In this document: piece after piece, positions 26,712 to 35,367 of the stretch | Position numbering within the stretch: the first letter of the stretch is position 1 | Layout: each line of letters opens with the position of its first letter | NCBI GenBank assembly: GCA_964458655.1 | Contig: CAYWJT010000019.1 | Coordinates: 1-39,511, forward strand | Source of the DNA: CAYWJT01 sp964458655 | Lineage (GTDB): Bacteria > Acidobacteriota > Aminicenantia > Aminicenantales > Saccharicenantaceae | Length of the DNA: 39,511 nt | Direction of reading: 5' to 3' | Program-made: the position numbers and the translations under genes | The notes under the pieces: model-generated | Database searches by the model: none | The model's input: the letters and a program-made list of their open reading frames with translations, nothing else | Told to the model about the DNA's origin: nothing

Positions 26712-27777
26712 CGAAAAGAGCATCGTCGGACTCGACATCGGGTCCTACGCCGTGAAGGCGGTCGAATTCCGCGTCCGCAGGAAGGGCGGCGAGGAGGCCT
26801 ATGAGCTCCTGAAGGTCGGCTACGAGCCCCTCCCGCACGACGCCATCGTCGAGGGGACCATCATAGACTCCGCCGCCGTGGCCGAGACCGTCCGGCTCCT
26901 GTTCGACGAAAACAAGATCTCAAACCGCAACGTGGCCATCTCCATATCCGGTAATTCCGTCATCATCAAGAAGATATCCCTGCCGGTCATGGAGAAGCAG
27001 GAGTTGGCCGAATCCATCATCTGGGAAGCCAAACACAACATCCCCTACCCTTACGAGGAGACCAACGTCGATTACGCCATCATCAGGCCGGGGGGCAAGG
27101 AGCAGGCCAGCCTGGACATCCTGCTGGTGGCCGCCAAGAAGGACAAGATCGCGAGCTACAGCAACGCGGTCAACCAGGCCCGCAAGGAGCTCCAGGCCAT
27201 AGACGTCGACGCTTTCGCCGTCCAGAACGCCTTCGAGGTCAATTATCCGGAACTGTTCGGCGAGAAGACCATCGCCCTTATCAACCTGGGCGCCAGCGTG
27301 ACCACGGTCGTCATCAGCGAGCGCGGCACGCCGCAGCTGTTCCGCGACCTGGCCCTGGGCGGTCTCTTCTTCACCGAGAACATCCGCAAGGAGCTCAACA
27401 TCAGCTTCGACGAGGCCGAAAAGCTGATCAAGGGCATCCCCGGCAAGTCCATATCCGCCGACCAGGTGGCCACCGTCATCTCCATGAACATCCGGGACCT
27501 GCTGGACGAGATCGAAAAGACCTTCTCGTTCTACGAAGCCTCGGAAAAGCGCGACCGCAGGATCGAGGAGATCATCCTGAGCGGCGGGCTGGCCGGCGTG
27601 CCCATGATGGCTCCCGCCTTCGAGAGGAAGTTCAAGATCAAGACCGGGGTCATGAACCCGTTCCGCAACATAAAGTACGACGAGAAGAAGTTCGACCCGA
27701 TATACTTCAACGAGATGGCCCCAATTTTCGGCGTCGCCGTAGGCCTGGCGACGCGAAAGGTAGAGAAGCAAAAATGA
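26695..27777 (+). CDS. pilM: Type IV pilus assembly ATPase-fold protein PilM
   Basis: PilM is an actin-like cytoplasmic protein that binds the N-terminus of PilN and links the pilus motor to the inner-membrane alignment complex. The 360-residue protein has the actin-like phosphate loop IVGLDIGSYAVKAVEF near residue 10 and the second nucleotide motif ALINLGASVTTVVI. ILSGGLAGVPMMAPAFER lies near 300. Length and motifs are normal. Start at ATG 26695 within coaD, preceded by GGGG; it overlaps pilN by four bases. Confidence 0.94.
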   Translation: MFGLSSEKSIVGLDIGSYAVKAVEFRVRRKGGEEAYELLKVGYEPLPHDAIVEGTIIDSAAVAETVRLLFDENKISNRNVAISISGNSVIIKKISLPVMEKQELAESIIWEAKHNIPYPYEETNVDYAIIRPGGKEQASLDILLVAAKKDKIASYSNAVNQARKELQAIDVDAFAVQNAFEVNYPELFGEKTIALINLGASVTTVVISERGTPQLFRDLALGGLFFTENIRKELNISFDEAEKLIKGIPGKSISADQVATVISMNIRDLLDEIEKTFSFYEASEKRDRRIEEIILSGGLAGVPMMAPAFERKFKIKTGVMNPFRNIKYDEKKFDPIYFNEMAPIFGVAVGLATRKVEKQK

Positions 27778-28391
27778 TAAGGATCAACCTTCTCAAACCG
27801 GAAACCAAAGAGATCAGGGAGGCCGCCGCGGCCGCTCCTGAAGCAAGGCCCAAGAAGGCGCCGAATATCGGGAACCTCATCTTCCTCCTGCTCATCCTGG
27901 TCCTGATCGGCTTCTACTGGATGCAGAAAACGGCCTTCGACAAGGAGACCCGGCTGCTCGAGAACGCCCGCTTCGAAAAGGCCCAGCTGGCCTACGTCAC
28001 GGCCAGGCTCGAGGCGGTGAACAGGCAGAAAGCCGACCTGGAACGCAAGATCAACCTCATCAACTCGCTCAAGGCCGAGCAGGACCTGGCCGTCAGGATC
28101 CTTTACACCCTGAGCAGCAACCTGCCCGACTGGGTCTGGCTGACCGAGGCCACTTACGACGCCAAAGGCGTCCAGGTCAAGGGCAAGGCCATCTCCAACA
28201 ACCTGATCGCCGACTACATCGGCAACCTGGAGAAGAGCCCGGTTTTCAAGAACGTCAACCTGGGTTCCTCGCAGGCGCGCAAGGCCCAGAAGTCCGAATA
28301 CCATGAATTCGTCATGAACATGTCCATAGAGAAAGCCGTGGAGCCGGCTCCGGCCGAAAAACCCGGCGCCAAGAAAGGGGGCGTGCAATGA
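27774..28391 (+). CDS. pilN: Type IV pilus inner-membrane protein PilN
   Basis: This 205-residue bitopic protein begins with MIRINLLKPE, the conserved cytoplasmic peptide that inserts into PilM. One transmembrane helix spans about 36-54, followed by a periplasmic coiled coil and a ferredoxin-like domain. The segment VWLTEATYDAKGVQVKGKA is typical of Fimbrial assembly (PilN) domains. The C-terminal tail is rich in Pro, Ala and Lys. It overlaps pilM and pilO by four bases on each side, consistent with balanced synthesis of the complex. Confidence 0.93.
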   Translation: MIRINLLKPETKEIREAAAAAPEARPKKAPNIGNLIFLLLILVLIGFYWMQKTAFDKETRLLENARFEKAQLAYVTARLEAVNRQKADLERKINLINSLKAEQDLAVRILYTLSSNLPDWVWLTEATYDAKGVQVKGKAISNNLIADYIGNLEKSPVFKNVNLGSSQARKAQKSEYHEFVMNMSIEKAVEPAPAEKPGAKKGGVQ

Positions 28392-28969
28392 AAAACGTTC
28401 CTTGGTTGGGCCACCTGGTCATCGCCCTTGTCATCCTGGCCGCGGCTTTCTTCCTTTACTTCAAGCCGCAGAACCAGAAGATCGCCGACATCCGGGCCGA
28501 ACGGGTCAAGACCGAGACCGAGGTCATGAAGCTCAGGCAGCAGAAAATGGAGCTGGACAAGATCGAGGCCCAGATCGTCAGCCTCACCGCCCAGCTCAAG
28601 GACCTGGAGCAGATCATCCCGGACCGCAAGGAGATCGCCGAGATCCTGCGTCAGATCCAGCAGCTCGCCTACGACGCCCGTCTGGACGTCATCCGCTTCG
28701 CCCCTCAGACCGAGGTCAACCGGGAGTTCTACTCGGAATGGCCGATACCCATCCAGGTCACGGGCAACTATCACAACCTGGGTCAGTTCTTCGACCGTCT
28801 CAGCCAGTACCCCAGGCTGTTCACCATCGACAAGTTCAGCCTGAAGGCGCTCAGCCGCCAGACCGACCTGGCCACCATTTCGGCGGACTGGACGGTCAAG
28901 ACGTTCTTTTTCGTGGAGGCGCCGGTCAAAGCCAAGACCCCGGCCGCCAAGCAAGCGAGGCCAAAATGA
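28388..28969 (+). CDS. pilO: Type IV pilus inner-membrane protein PilO
   Basis: This 193-residue bitopic protein has a transmembrane helix (about 7-25), a coiled coil (30-80) and a ferredoxin-like periplasmic domain. That domain contains PIPIQVTGNYHNLGQFFDRLSQYPRLFTI, the hallmark of PilO. It forms a heterodimer with PilN in the alignment subcomplex. It overlaps pilN and pilP by four bases each. Confidence 0.93.
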   Translation: MKNVPWLGHLVIALVILAAAFFLYFKPQNQKIADIRAERVKTETEVMKLRQQKMELDKIEAQIVSLTAQLKDLEQIIPDRKEIAEILRQIQQLAYDARLDVIRFAPQTEVNREFYSEWPIPIQVTGNYHNLGQFFDRLSQYPRLFTIDKFSLKALSRQTDLATISADWTVKTFFFVEAPVKAKTPAAKQARPK

Positions 28970-29442
28970 AGACGAGACCAGCCGCGTTAGCCGTTATCAT
29001 CCTCATGTCGGGATGCCTGCTCCTGGCGGCCCAGGGAGCCGCCCAGGAGACCACGGCCGTCAAGACCCAGGCCAAAGAGGAGACGACGCCGACCATTCAG
29101 GCCAAGCCACTCTTCAGGTATGACTCCGAAGGCCGCCGCGACCCGTTCAAGGACCTGCTCGGCGGCCGCGACATCCGGGAAGTCAGCGGAGCCGGCGGGC
29201 CCCAGACTTATGTCGAGGACCTGATCCTGATCGGGATCGTCAAAGACCCCAAGGGCCTAACCGCCATCCTCGGCACCGCCCAGGGCTTTCCCTTCTTTGC
29301 CAAAGTGGGCGACAAGTTCTCCGACGGCTATCTCATATCGATCACCGAGAACCAGGTCGTCTTCCGCAAGACCCATGAACGGGGCGTGCCGCTCATGAGG
29401 CCCCGGGATATAGTCAAAGAAATCAATCCGGAGGAGCGTTAA
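28966..29442 (+). CDS. pilP: Type IV pilus lipoprotein PilP
   Basis: PilP is an inner-membrane lipoprotein that links PilNO to the secretin PilQ. The 158-residue protein has a signal peptide ending in the lipobox-like MSGC (C17). A disordered stretch follows, then the beta-sandwich HR domain with RRDPFKDLL, LILIGIVKDPKGLTAILG and a closing MRPRDIVKEI. The ATG at 28966 overlaps the pilO stop by four bases. A long same-frame reading upstream is a shadow of pilO. Confidence 0.91.
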   Translation: MKTRPAALAVIILMSGCLLLAAQGAAQETTAVKTQAKEETTPTIQAKPLFRYDSEGRRDPFKDLLGGRDIREVSGAGGPQTYVEDLILIGIVKDPKGLTAILGTAQGFPFFAKVGDKFSDGYLISITENQVVFRKTHERGVPLMRPRDIVKEINPEER

Positions 29443-29443
29443 C

Positions 29444-31798
29444 ATGAAAAAGAGAATCCTTCCTCTCGCGCCGATCTGTGCCCTTTTGGCCGCGACGGTC
29501 CTCGCTGCCGCATCGGTTCCGGATCCGGTGGTCAGCATAAGCAGGATCCAGGTGCAGCCTGGCGCGTTCAACACCAGACTGGTCATGGAGTCCGACGGCC
29601 CGCTCTCCATAGAGAACATCGGTTACCTGCCGGGGTCGCCCAGGACCCTGGTGCTTGACGTCAACCAGGCCCAGGCGCTCCAGGTCCCGTCCATACCCTC
29701 CTCCGAAGCCCAGTTCATCCGCGACATCCAGGTCCAGAAGGCCGGGGCGAACGACGTCAGGTTCTTCATCGAGCTCGGCGAGCGCGTGCCCTGCCGCCTG
29801 ATCTCGGAAGCCGGCCGGACGGTCCTCGAGTTCACCAAGATCCAAAGGTCGAAGGTCGTTTACTCCGCCGATCCCGAGACCCAGGCCCGGCTGGACGGGG
29901 CGCCGCGCCGGGAGATCCTGCTCAGCAAGCTCGATTACAGCCAGAGCGCGGACGCGGTCACCTTCAAGGCCAGCCTGAGCGACCAGGCCGTGGCCCAGGT
30001 CTTCGCCCTGGAGAACCCGGCCCGCCTGGTAGTCGACCTGTTCGACACAGTGCTGGCCGCCAAGGCCGACATGTTCCCCGTGAGTAACCCGGCCGCGCCG
30101 GTGCAGAGGATGCGCGTCGCCCAGTTCCAGAGCGGCGACCCGCGTTCCATCACCCGGATGGTCTTCGACCTGAAGGAGCCGGGCCTCTACCAGCTCGATT
30201 CCCGGAAGGACGGTCTCGTCGTCTCCTTCTTCTCGTCGAGCCCCGCTCCGGTCCAAGCGGCGCCCAAGCCGGAAACACCCGCCGCGAGCGCAATTGCGGA
30301 ACCCAAACCCATGCAGGCGGCGGTCGTGTCGACTCCGGCGCCGTCGAACCCGGCCAAGACGGCCGAGGCCAAGCCGGCGGCGGCCGCGCTCGAAAAGAAA
30401 GCCTCCTCCCAGCCGCCCGCGATAGAAACGGCCTGCCCGCCGCGGGAAGCCGGCCCTCCGCCCCAGGAGCAGAAAACCGCCCAGGCGCAGGTCGTGTCCG
30501 AAGATAAGTTCAAACCCAAAACCATCGTCAGCGAAGAGGAGAAATATTCCGGCGAGGTCATCAGCTTGAGGTTCAAGGACGCCGACCTGAGGGACGTCGT
30601 CCTGTACCTGTCCGAGTTCGCCGGGCTCAACGTCGTCTTCGACCCGGACGTCCGCGGCACGGTGACCTGCGACCTCAGGGACCTGCCCTGGGACCAGGCG
30701 CTCGACATCGTCCTGCGCCAGAACAAGATGGGCAAGGCCATCGAGGGCAACGTCCTCCGCATCGCTCCCATCAACGCCCTGATGAGGGAAGAGGAGGAGC
30801 AGCGCAAGCTCAAGGAGAGCCGGGAGCTGGCCGGCCCGGTCCAGGTCAAGACCATCACGCTGTCCTACTCCAAAGCCAAGGACGTTTCCGCCCTCATCCG
30901 TTCGAAGCTTTCCACCAGGGGCGAGATAATCATCGACGACCGCACCAACACCCTCCTGATCACCGACGTCAAGGACCGCATCGACCTCATCGAAAAGCTC
31001 ATCTCCGTCGTCGACACGCCTACGCCCCAGGTCTCGATCGAAGCCAGGATCGTGGAAGCCACGGCCACCTTCATCCGCAACCTGGGCATCCAGTGGGGCT
31101 TTAAAGGCATCTCCGACCCGTTCTACGGCAACGCCACATCGGTCCAGTTCCCCAACAAGGTGCTGGTCGACGGGGCCCTCATCCCGCAGGGCGTCGTGAC
31201 CAAGGGCATCGGCGGCCCGCTGGGCGGCTACGCCATCAACCTGCCGGCGCCGGCCTTCAACACCGCCATAGGCTTCTCCTTCGCCAACGTCCTCGACACT
31301 TTCCGCCTCGACATGGCCCTGTCGGCCCTGGAAACGGCCGGTGAGGGCCGGATCATCTCTTTGCCCAAGGTCACGACCCAGAACAACCAGCAGGCCGAGA
31401 TCATCCAGGGCCGCCAGATCCCGGTCCAGACGGTCGCCAACTTCACCGTCACGACCCGGTACGTCAACGCCGCCCTGGAACTCAGGGCCACGCCCCAGAT
31501 AACGGCCGAGGGCACCATCATCATGACGGTTGAGATCCAGAATAACGCCGCCGACTTCGCCAACCTGGTCAACGGCATCCCGCCCATCACCACCCAGAGC
31601 GCCAAGACCACGGTCATGGTCCCGGACGGCGGGACGACGGTGATCGGCGGCATCTACAGGACCGAGGACTCGGTGACCAGGGAGAGAGTGCCGTTCCTGA
31701 ACCAGATCCCCGTCTTGGGCGGCCTGTTCAGGAATTTCGCCCGCACCAAACAGCAGCGTGAGCTGCTCATCTTCATAACTCCCAGGATCGTAAGATAA
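29444..31798 (+). CDS. pilQ: Type IV pilus secretin PilQ
   Basis: PilQ forms the outer-membrane gate through which the pilus passes. The 784-residue protein has a signal peptide (1-23). Two AMIN domains (about 29-132 and 156-262) should bind peptidoglycan. An Ala/Pro/Lys-rich linker (265-360) is followed by the STN-type N0 domain (370-443), a secretin N1 domain (465-528) and the secretin core (530-784). The core shows VEATATFIRNLGIQWG, VPFLNQIPVLGGLFR and the closing ELLIFITPRIV. The ribosome site GGAGGAG is strong, and one base separates the gene from pilP. Confidence 0.96.
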   Translation: MKKRILPLAPICALLAATVLAAASVPDPVVSISRIQVQPGAFNTRLVMESDGPLSIENIGYLPGSPRTLVLDVNQAQALQVPSIPSSEAQFIRDIQVQKAGANDVRFFIELGERVPCRLISEAGRTVLEFTKIQRSKVVYSADPETQARLDGAPRREILLSKLDYSQSADAVTFKASLSDQAVAQVFALENPARLVVDLFDTVLAAKADMFPVSNPAAPVQRMRVAQFQSGDPRSITRMVFDLKEPGLYQLDSRKDGLVVSFFSSSPAPVQAAPKPETPAASAIAEPKPMQAAVVSTPAPSNPAKTAEAKPAAAALEKKASSQPPAIETACPPREAGPPPQEQKTAQAQVVSEDKFKPKTIVSEEEKYSGEVISLRFKDADLRDVVLYLSEFAGLNVVFDPDVRGTVTCDLRDLPWDQALDIVLRQNKMGKAIEGNVLRIAPINALMREEEEQRKLKESRELAGPVQVKTITLSYSKAKDVSALIRSKLSTRGEIIIDDRTNTLLITDVKDRIDLIEKLISVVDTPTPQVSIEARIVEATATFIRNLGIQWGFKGISDPFYGNATSVQFPNKVLVDGALIPQGVVTKGIGGPLGGYAINLPAPAFNTAIGFSFANVLDTFRLDMALSALETAGEGRIISLPKVTTQNNQQAEIIQGRQIPVQTVANFTVTTRYVNAALELRATPQITAEGTIIMTVEIQNNAADFANLVNGIPPITTQSAKTTVMVPDGGTTVIGGIYRTEDSVTRERVPFLNQIPVLGGLFRNFARTKQQRELLIFITPRIVR

Positions 31799-31817
31799 CC
31801 CCATGAGGAGGAAAGCC

Positions 31818-32414
31818 ATGAAACGCACCATAGGCATATTGAAACTCATCGCCGTCGCGACCGGCGTCACCGCCCTGCTCGCCTGCAACCCGGTGGCCAA
31901 GGGCGACCGGTCCCCGAGCCTCCTCATCATCGAGAGCATCACCGGGACGACGGCTGCGGGCGAGACGGCTTCCTACCTGGAGTCCGACGTCCAGAAGATC
32001 GGCCAGAGCGGAGCCTATACGACGACCGACAACGCCACCGCCATCCTGCGGGCCAGTCTGCTCAACCCGGATTCCCTGACGGGCCCCTCGCAGTACAACA
32101 ACATCATCCTGACCGGCTACACGGTCAACTACGAGCTGCCCGACGGGACCGGCACGCCCGGCACGGACGTCCCCATGCCTCTGGCGGGGCAGATCTCGAC
32201 GACCATGGTCGAGATCGGCAAGAGCGTGACCGTCTCCATACAGGTCGTCCTGGACACGGCCAAGCTGCAGGCCCCGCTGGCCCAGCTGGCCCAGACCACG
32301 AACACGCTCCAGGTGAACGCGATCATAGAATTCATCGGCGAGGACCTGACGGGGAAAGAAGTCCGCGCCGAAGGCAAGCTGGTCATAATATTCGGGGATT
32401 ATCCCGACGATTGA
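31818..32414 (+). CDS. Predicted lipoprotein at the end of the pil operon
   Basis: I do not recognise this 198-residue protein. It has a lipoprotein signal peptide with lipobox LLAC (C23), so it should be membrane-anchored. The mature part is predicted to be beta-rich, with alternating hydrophobic and Thr/Ser-rich segments, an IILTGYTVNYELPDGTG run and a conserved-looking VNAIIEFIGEDLTGKEV. No enzyme motif is visible. The ATG at 31818 is chosen over one 15 bases upstream because a perfect AGGAGG stands just before it. It is 19 bases downstream of pilQ and is followed by the operon's terminator, so it may be a pilotin-like or pilus-associated lipoprotein; this is inferred from position only. 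Confidence 0.75.
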   Translation: MKRTIGILKLIAVATGVTALLACNPVAKGDRSPSLLIIESITGTTAAGETASYLESDVQKIGQSGAYTTTDNATAILRASLLNPDSLTGPSQYNNIILTGYTVNYELPDGTGTPGTDVPMPLAGQISTTMVEIGKSVTVSIQVVLDTAKLQAPLAQLAQTTNTLQVNAIIEFIGEDLTGKEVRAEGKLVIIFGDYPDD

Positions 32415-32429
32415 GCGCCTGAAGACAAC

Positions 32430-32466
32430 GCCGGTCCGCTGCTGAAGCGCGGACCGGCCTTTTTTT
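32430..32466 (+). terminator. Rho-independent terminator of the coaD-pil operon
   Basis: GCCGGTCCGC pairs perfectly with GCGGACCGGC around a 9-base loop and is followed after one C by seven Ts. It lies 15 bases after the lipoprotein stop. It separates the pil operon from the convergent priA gene, whose stop is at 32474. Confidence 0.9.
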
Positions 32467-32473
32467 CCCGCCT

Positions 32474-34639
32474 TCAGAACAAACGGTAAGCGAACCTCAG
32501 TTTCTTCCGCGGCCCTACGGCCGGCCAGACATCGCGCAGAGCCTGCTCCAGGGTCTCTCTGTTCGAGGACCGGACCAGGACCTGTACCGCCGCCTGCCCT
32601 TTCAGCTTCGAACGGAACACCAGGGCCGGCCCCAAGACCTCGAGGCCCGGGCCTGCCCGCCGCAACTCATCCGCCAGCCGCCTCGACCTGGCCCCGAGAG
32701 CCCGCAGGTCCCGGCCGGTAAGGACCAGCTCGGCCAGCTCCAAGAACGGCGGATACCCCATCAGCTTCCGGTACCCCAGCTCCCGTTCAAAGAAAGCCCG
32801 GTAATCCCCGGCCAGAGCGGTTTCGATGCTGTAGTGGACGGGCGGCGAGGTCTGGACGACGATCTCAGCTGAAGGCTCGTCGCGGCAGAGGCCGGCCATT
32901 TCCGAGACCATGTCGTAGACTTCCTTGGCCGCCCGGAAATCGGCCGCCTCCAAGCTCGTTTCGGGGTTGATGACGCCGACCAGGCCGGCCACGGCCCTCG
33001 GGGCATGGACGGCCAGCATTCTCGTCCCCAAAAGCAGCCTGACCCGTCCGCTGAGGAACCGGCTCATCATCCTTCCGCGGAGAGCCGGGTCGGCGGCCGT
33101 ATCGACGTCGAACCTGAGGGCGCGGGTCTTCGGGAACAGGCGTCCGACCTCCTCTTCCAGGGCCTGGATGCCCGGCAGCCTGCGCGCCGTAATGACGCCG
33201 CCGCACTCCCCGCAGGCCGACCCGAAAGGCTGGGAGCGGTTGCAGTAATGACAGACCAGTCTCTCGGAGCCGCCGGCTCTATGCAAGACGAGCGAAATGC
33301 CGCAGCGCGGACAGCGGGGGGTCAGGCCGCAGTCCCGGCAGGAAACTGAAGAAGCGAACCCGCGGCGGTTCAGGAAAAGGACGACCTGTTCCCCTTTGCT
33401 CAGGCGTTCCTGGGCCCTGACCCTGAGCGCCTCGCCGATTATCCTGCCGTTTTCCGGGGAATGCCCAACCGTCGTGACCTTCCATGAGGGCCGTTGTCCC
33501 CCGAGCTCGACCAGCAGGCCGCGACGGCCGGCATCGAAGAAGGCCTCGACCGTGGGCCGCGGCGAGCCGAAAACCACGGGCGCTCCTTCGGCCTCGGCCC
33601 GCAGCAGGGCCGCTCTTCTCGCGTCGTAAACGGGATTCTCCTCCTGATAATAAGCGTTATCGTGCTCGGAATCGACGATGATCAGGTCCGGCCCCCGGCC
33701 GGGCAGCAGAACGGCCGACCTTGTCCCTATGACCAGGCCGGCGCGTTCCGCGGCGAGACCCGCCCAGGCTCCCAGGCGCTGCCGGGCGCTGAGCCGCCCG
33801 TGGAACAGGACAGGGCGCCGGCCGAGGTCCGCCCGGACGCGGCGGCGGAACTCTTCGGCCTGGGCTATCTCCGGGAACAGGACGAGCGCCCGGCCTCCGC
33901 CGGAGACGACCGCGCGTAGCAGGGAGAGGTAGGTCTGATGCAGCGACTCCCGCGGCCCGAAGCACAGGCAGGGCCGGAACGCCCGCCTGCGGATGGCCCG
34001 CTCGACGCCGGCTAGGCCGCCGTCAGCCGGTCCCGGACCAAAGTCAATCCTCAGCTGCGTGGGCCCGGCGCCCGCCCCCGCCGCGGGGCCCCGGACGGGC
34101 GACGCCGTTCTCTCCTCCACCGTGACCAGTCCTTTGGCCCGCATGCGCGCGATGAGGGCGTTCGCGCCGGACCTTTCCAGGCTGCGCTGGATATGGCGCG
34201 GCGAGCATCCCCGCCTGGCGGCGGCGATGACCTGCGCGGCCTTCTTTTCCAAAGGCGTCATCGCGCCGGATTCGAGCGCCGCCCGGCCCTTTTCGCTCAG
34301 CTTGACCACCCTTATGGCCACCGTTCCGCTCGCCGGCGGCAGGGCCTGCTGCAGGAGCTCGCCCGGCGAGGATTGAAACTCCCGGGCCAGCTTCATGGCG
34401 AGGTCGATATTGGCCTGGGAAAGGACCGGACGCTCGTCCAGAACCTCTTCGAGTTCCTTCAGCTCGAGGCCCGTCCCCGGCGGCTCGGCATCCACGGCGA
34501 TGATCACGCCCGTGAGCTTCTTCCGACCCAGGGACGCCCGGGCCCGGCAGCCCGGCCTGGCCTTCCTTTCCAGGCCTTCGGGGATCACGTAAGTGAAAGC
34601 GTGTTCCAGGGGTATGGGGAAGACCAGGCGGGCGAACAC
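32474..34639 (-). CDS. priA: PriA-like primosomal protein with degenerate helicase motifs
   Basis: PriA restarts stalled replication forks: it is a DEAH-type 3'-5' helicase and loads the replicative helicase. This 721-residue protein has the N-terminal PriA 3'BD (FVFP-like start, about 1-100) and a winged-helix region. LFLNRRGFASSVSCRDCG and all eight zinc cysteines in four CxxC pairs (434-479) are present. Motifs for ATP use are degraded. Walker A (GxTGSGKT) reads FGPRESLHQT (227-236). The DEEH box reads DSEH (323-326). GSATPS reads GSPRPT, and the GTQMxxKGxDFP segment reads GTRMLAVHAPRAV. The frame is intact throughout. It is therefore likely a DNA-binding, helicase-inactive PriA, as is known in Actinobacteria. 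It is the last gene of the coaBC-udg run, five bases after udg. Confidence 0.9.
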   Translation of the reverse strand: MFARLVFPIPLEHAFTYVIPEGLERKARPGCRARASLGRKKLTGVIIAVDAEPPGTGLELKELEEVLDERPVLSQANIDLAMKLAREFQSSPGELLQQALPPASGTVAIRVVKLSEKGRAALESGAMTPLEKKAAQVIAAARRGCSPRHIQRSLERSGANALIARMRAKGLVTVEERTASPVRGPAAGAGAGPTQLRIDFGPGPADGGLAGVERAIRRRAFRPCLCFGPRESLHQTYLSLLRAVVSGGGRALVLFPEIAQAEEFRRRVRADLGRRPVLFHGRLSARQRLGAWAGLAAERAGLVIGTRSAVLLPGRGPDLIIVDSEHDNAYYQEENPVYDARRAALLRAEAEGAPVVFGSPRPTVEAFFDAGRRGLLVELGGQRPSWKVTTVGHSPENGRIIGEALRVRAQERLSKGEQVVLFLNRRGFASSVSCRDCGLTPRCPRCGISLVLHRAGGSERLVCHYCNRSQPFGSACGECGGVITARRLPGIQALEEEVGRLFPKTRALRFDVDTAADPALRGRMMSRFLSGRVRLLLGTRMLAVHAPRAVAGLVGVINPETSLEAADFRAAKEVYDMVSEMAGLCRDEPSAEIVVQTSPPVHYSIETALAGDYRAFFERELGYRKLMGYPPFLELAELVLTGRDLRALGARSRRLADELRRAGPGLEVLGPALVFRSKLKGQAAVQVLVRSSNRETLEQALRDVWPAVGPRKKLRFAYRLF

Positions 34640-34644
34640 GTTCC

Positions 34645-35367
34645 TTATTTCCGGCCCAGGAATTCCATGACCTTTTGCATGTCCTCCCAGACCATCCGCT
34701 TGAGCTCGCGGTTGCCTTCGTTGCGGACCAGGTAAGACGGATGGAAGGTGGGCATGACCTTTATCCCCTGGAAATCAGCGAACCTGCCCCTGAGGGAGGA
34801 CATGCTGACATGGCCGCTCGGTATGAAGAACTCCGTCGGCGTCTTGCCCAGCGAGACGATGACCCGCGGCCGGATGAGGCGGATCTGCTCCAGCAGGTAG
34901 GGCGCGCAGGCCTCAACCTCTTCCCGCCTGGGCACGCGGTTCTCGGGCGGCCGGCACTTTACAACGTTGGTGATGTAGACCTCGTCCTCGCGGAACTTCA
35001 TGGCGGCGATGATCCGACGCAAAAGCTGGCCGGCCCGGCCGACGAACGGCCGGCCCTGGGCGTCCTCGTCCCGGCCCGGGCCTTCACCGACGAACATCAG
35101 CTCGGCCCGGGGATGGCCTTCGCCGGGAACGGCCCGGGTCCTCTCCGCCGCCAGCGCGCAGCGCCGGCATTCGAGCACTAGCCGGCAGAGCCTCTCCAAC
35201 CCGGGTCCTTCTTCATCGCCGTGACGGGCTCCGGGCTCAGGCCCGGCCGCCCCGGCGGGCGCCGCTTCGGGCTTGTCCCTGACGACGAAATCGGCGCCCG
35301 GAACCCTGAGCAGCTCGAGATGGGCGGCGAGCTGCTCCAGGAACTCAGCCTTTGCGTTCTTTCCCAA
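34645..35367 (-). CDS. Family 4 uracil-DNA glycosylase with Fe-S cluster
   Basis: This enzyme removes uracil from DNA to start base excision repair. The 240-residue protein has the family 4 motif GEGPGRDEDAQGRPFVGRAGQLL (94-116) and HPSYLVR (209-215). The four iron-sulphur cysteines are C67, C70, C138 and C154. An N-terminal extension of about 55 residues (Pro/Ala/Glu-rich) precedes the domain, as in type-4 enzymes fused upstream of phage polymerase-like domains. The frame opens with TTG at 35367, preceded by GGAG; it overlaps the coaBC 3' end by 23 bases. Confidence 0.93.
   Translation of the reverse strand: MGKNAKAEFLEQLAAHLELLRVPGADFVVRDKPEAAPAGAAGPEPGARHGDEEGPGLERLCRLVLECRRCALAAERTRAVPGEGHPRAELMFVGEGPGRDEDAQGRPFVGRAGQLLRRIIAAMKFREDEVYITNVVKCRPPENRVPRREEVEACAPYLLEQIRLIRPRVIVSLGKTPTEFFIPSGHVSMSSLRGRFADFQGIKVMPTFHPSYLVRNEGNRELKRMVWEDMQKVMEFLGRK

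Noticed and set aside
29423..31942. An 839-codon open frame antisense to pilQ
   Set aside because: It mirrors the codon positions of pilQ in GC-rich DNA, is rich in Gly, Asp, Arg and Val without domains, and pilQ itself is unmistakable.
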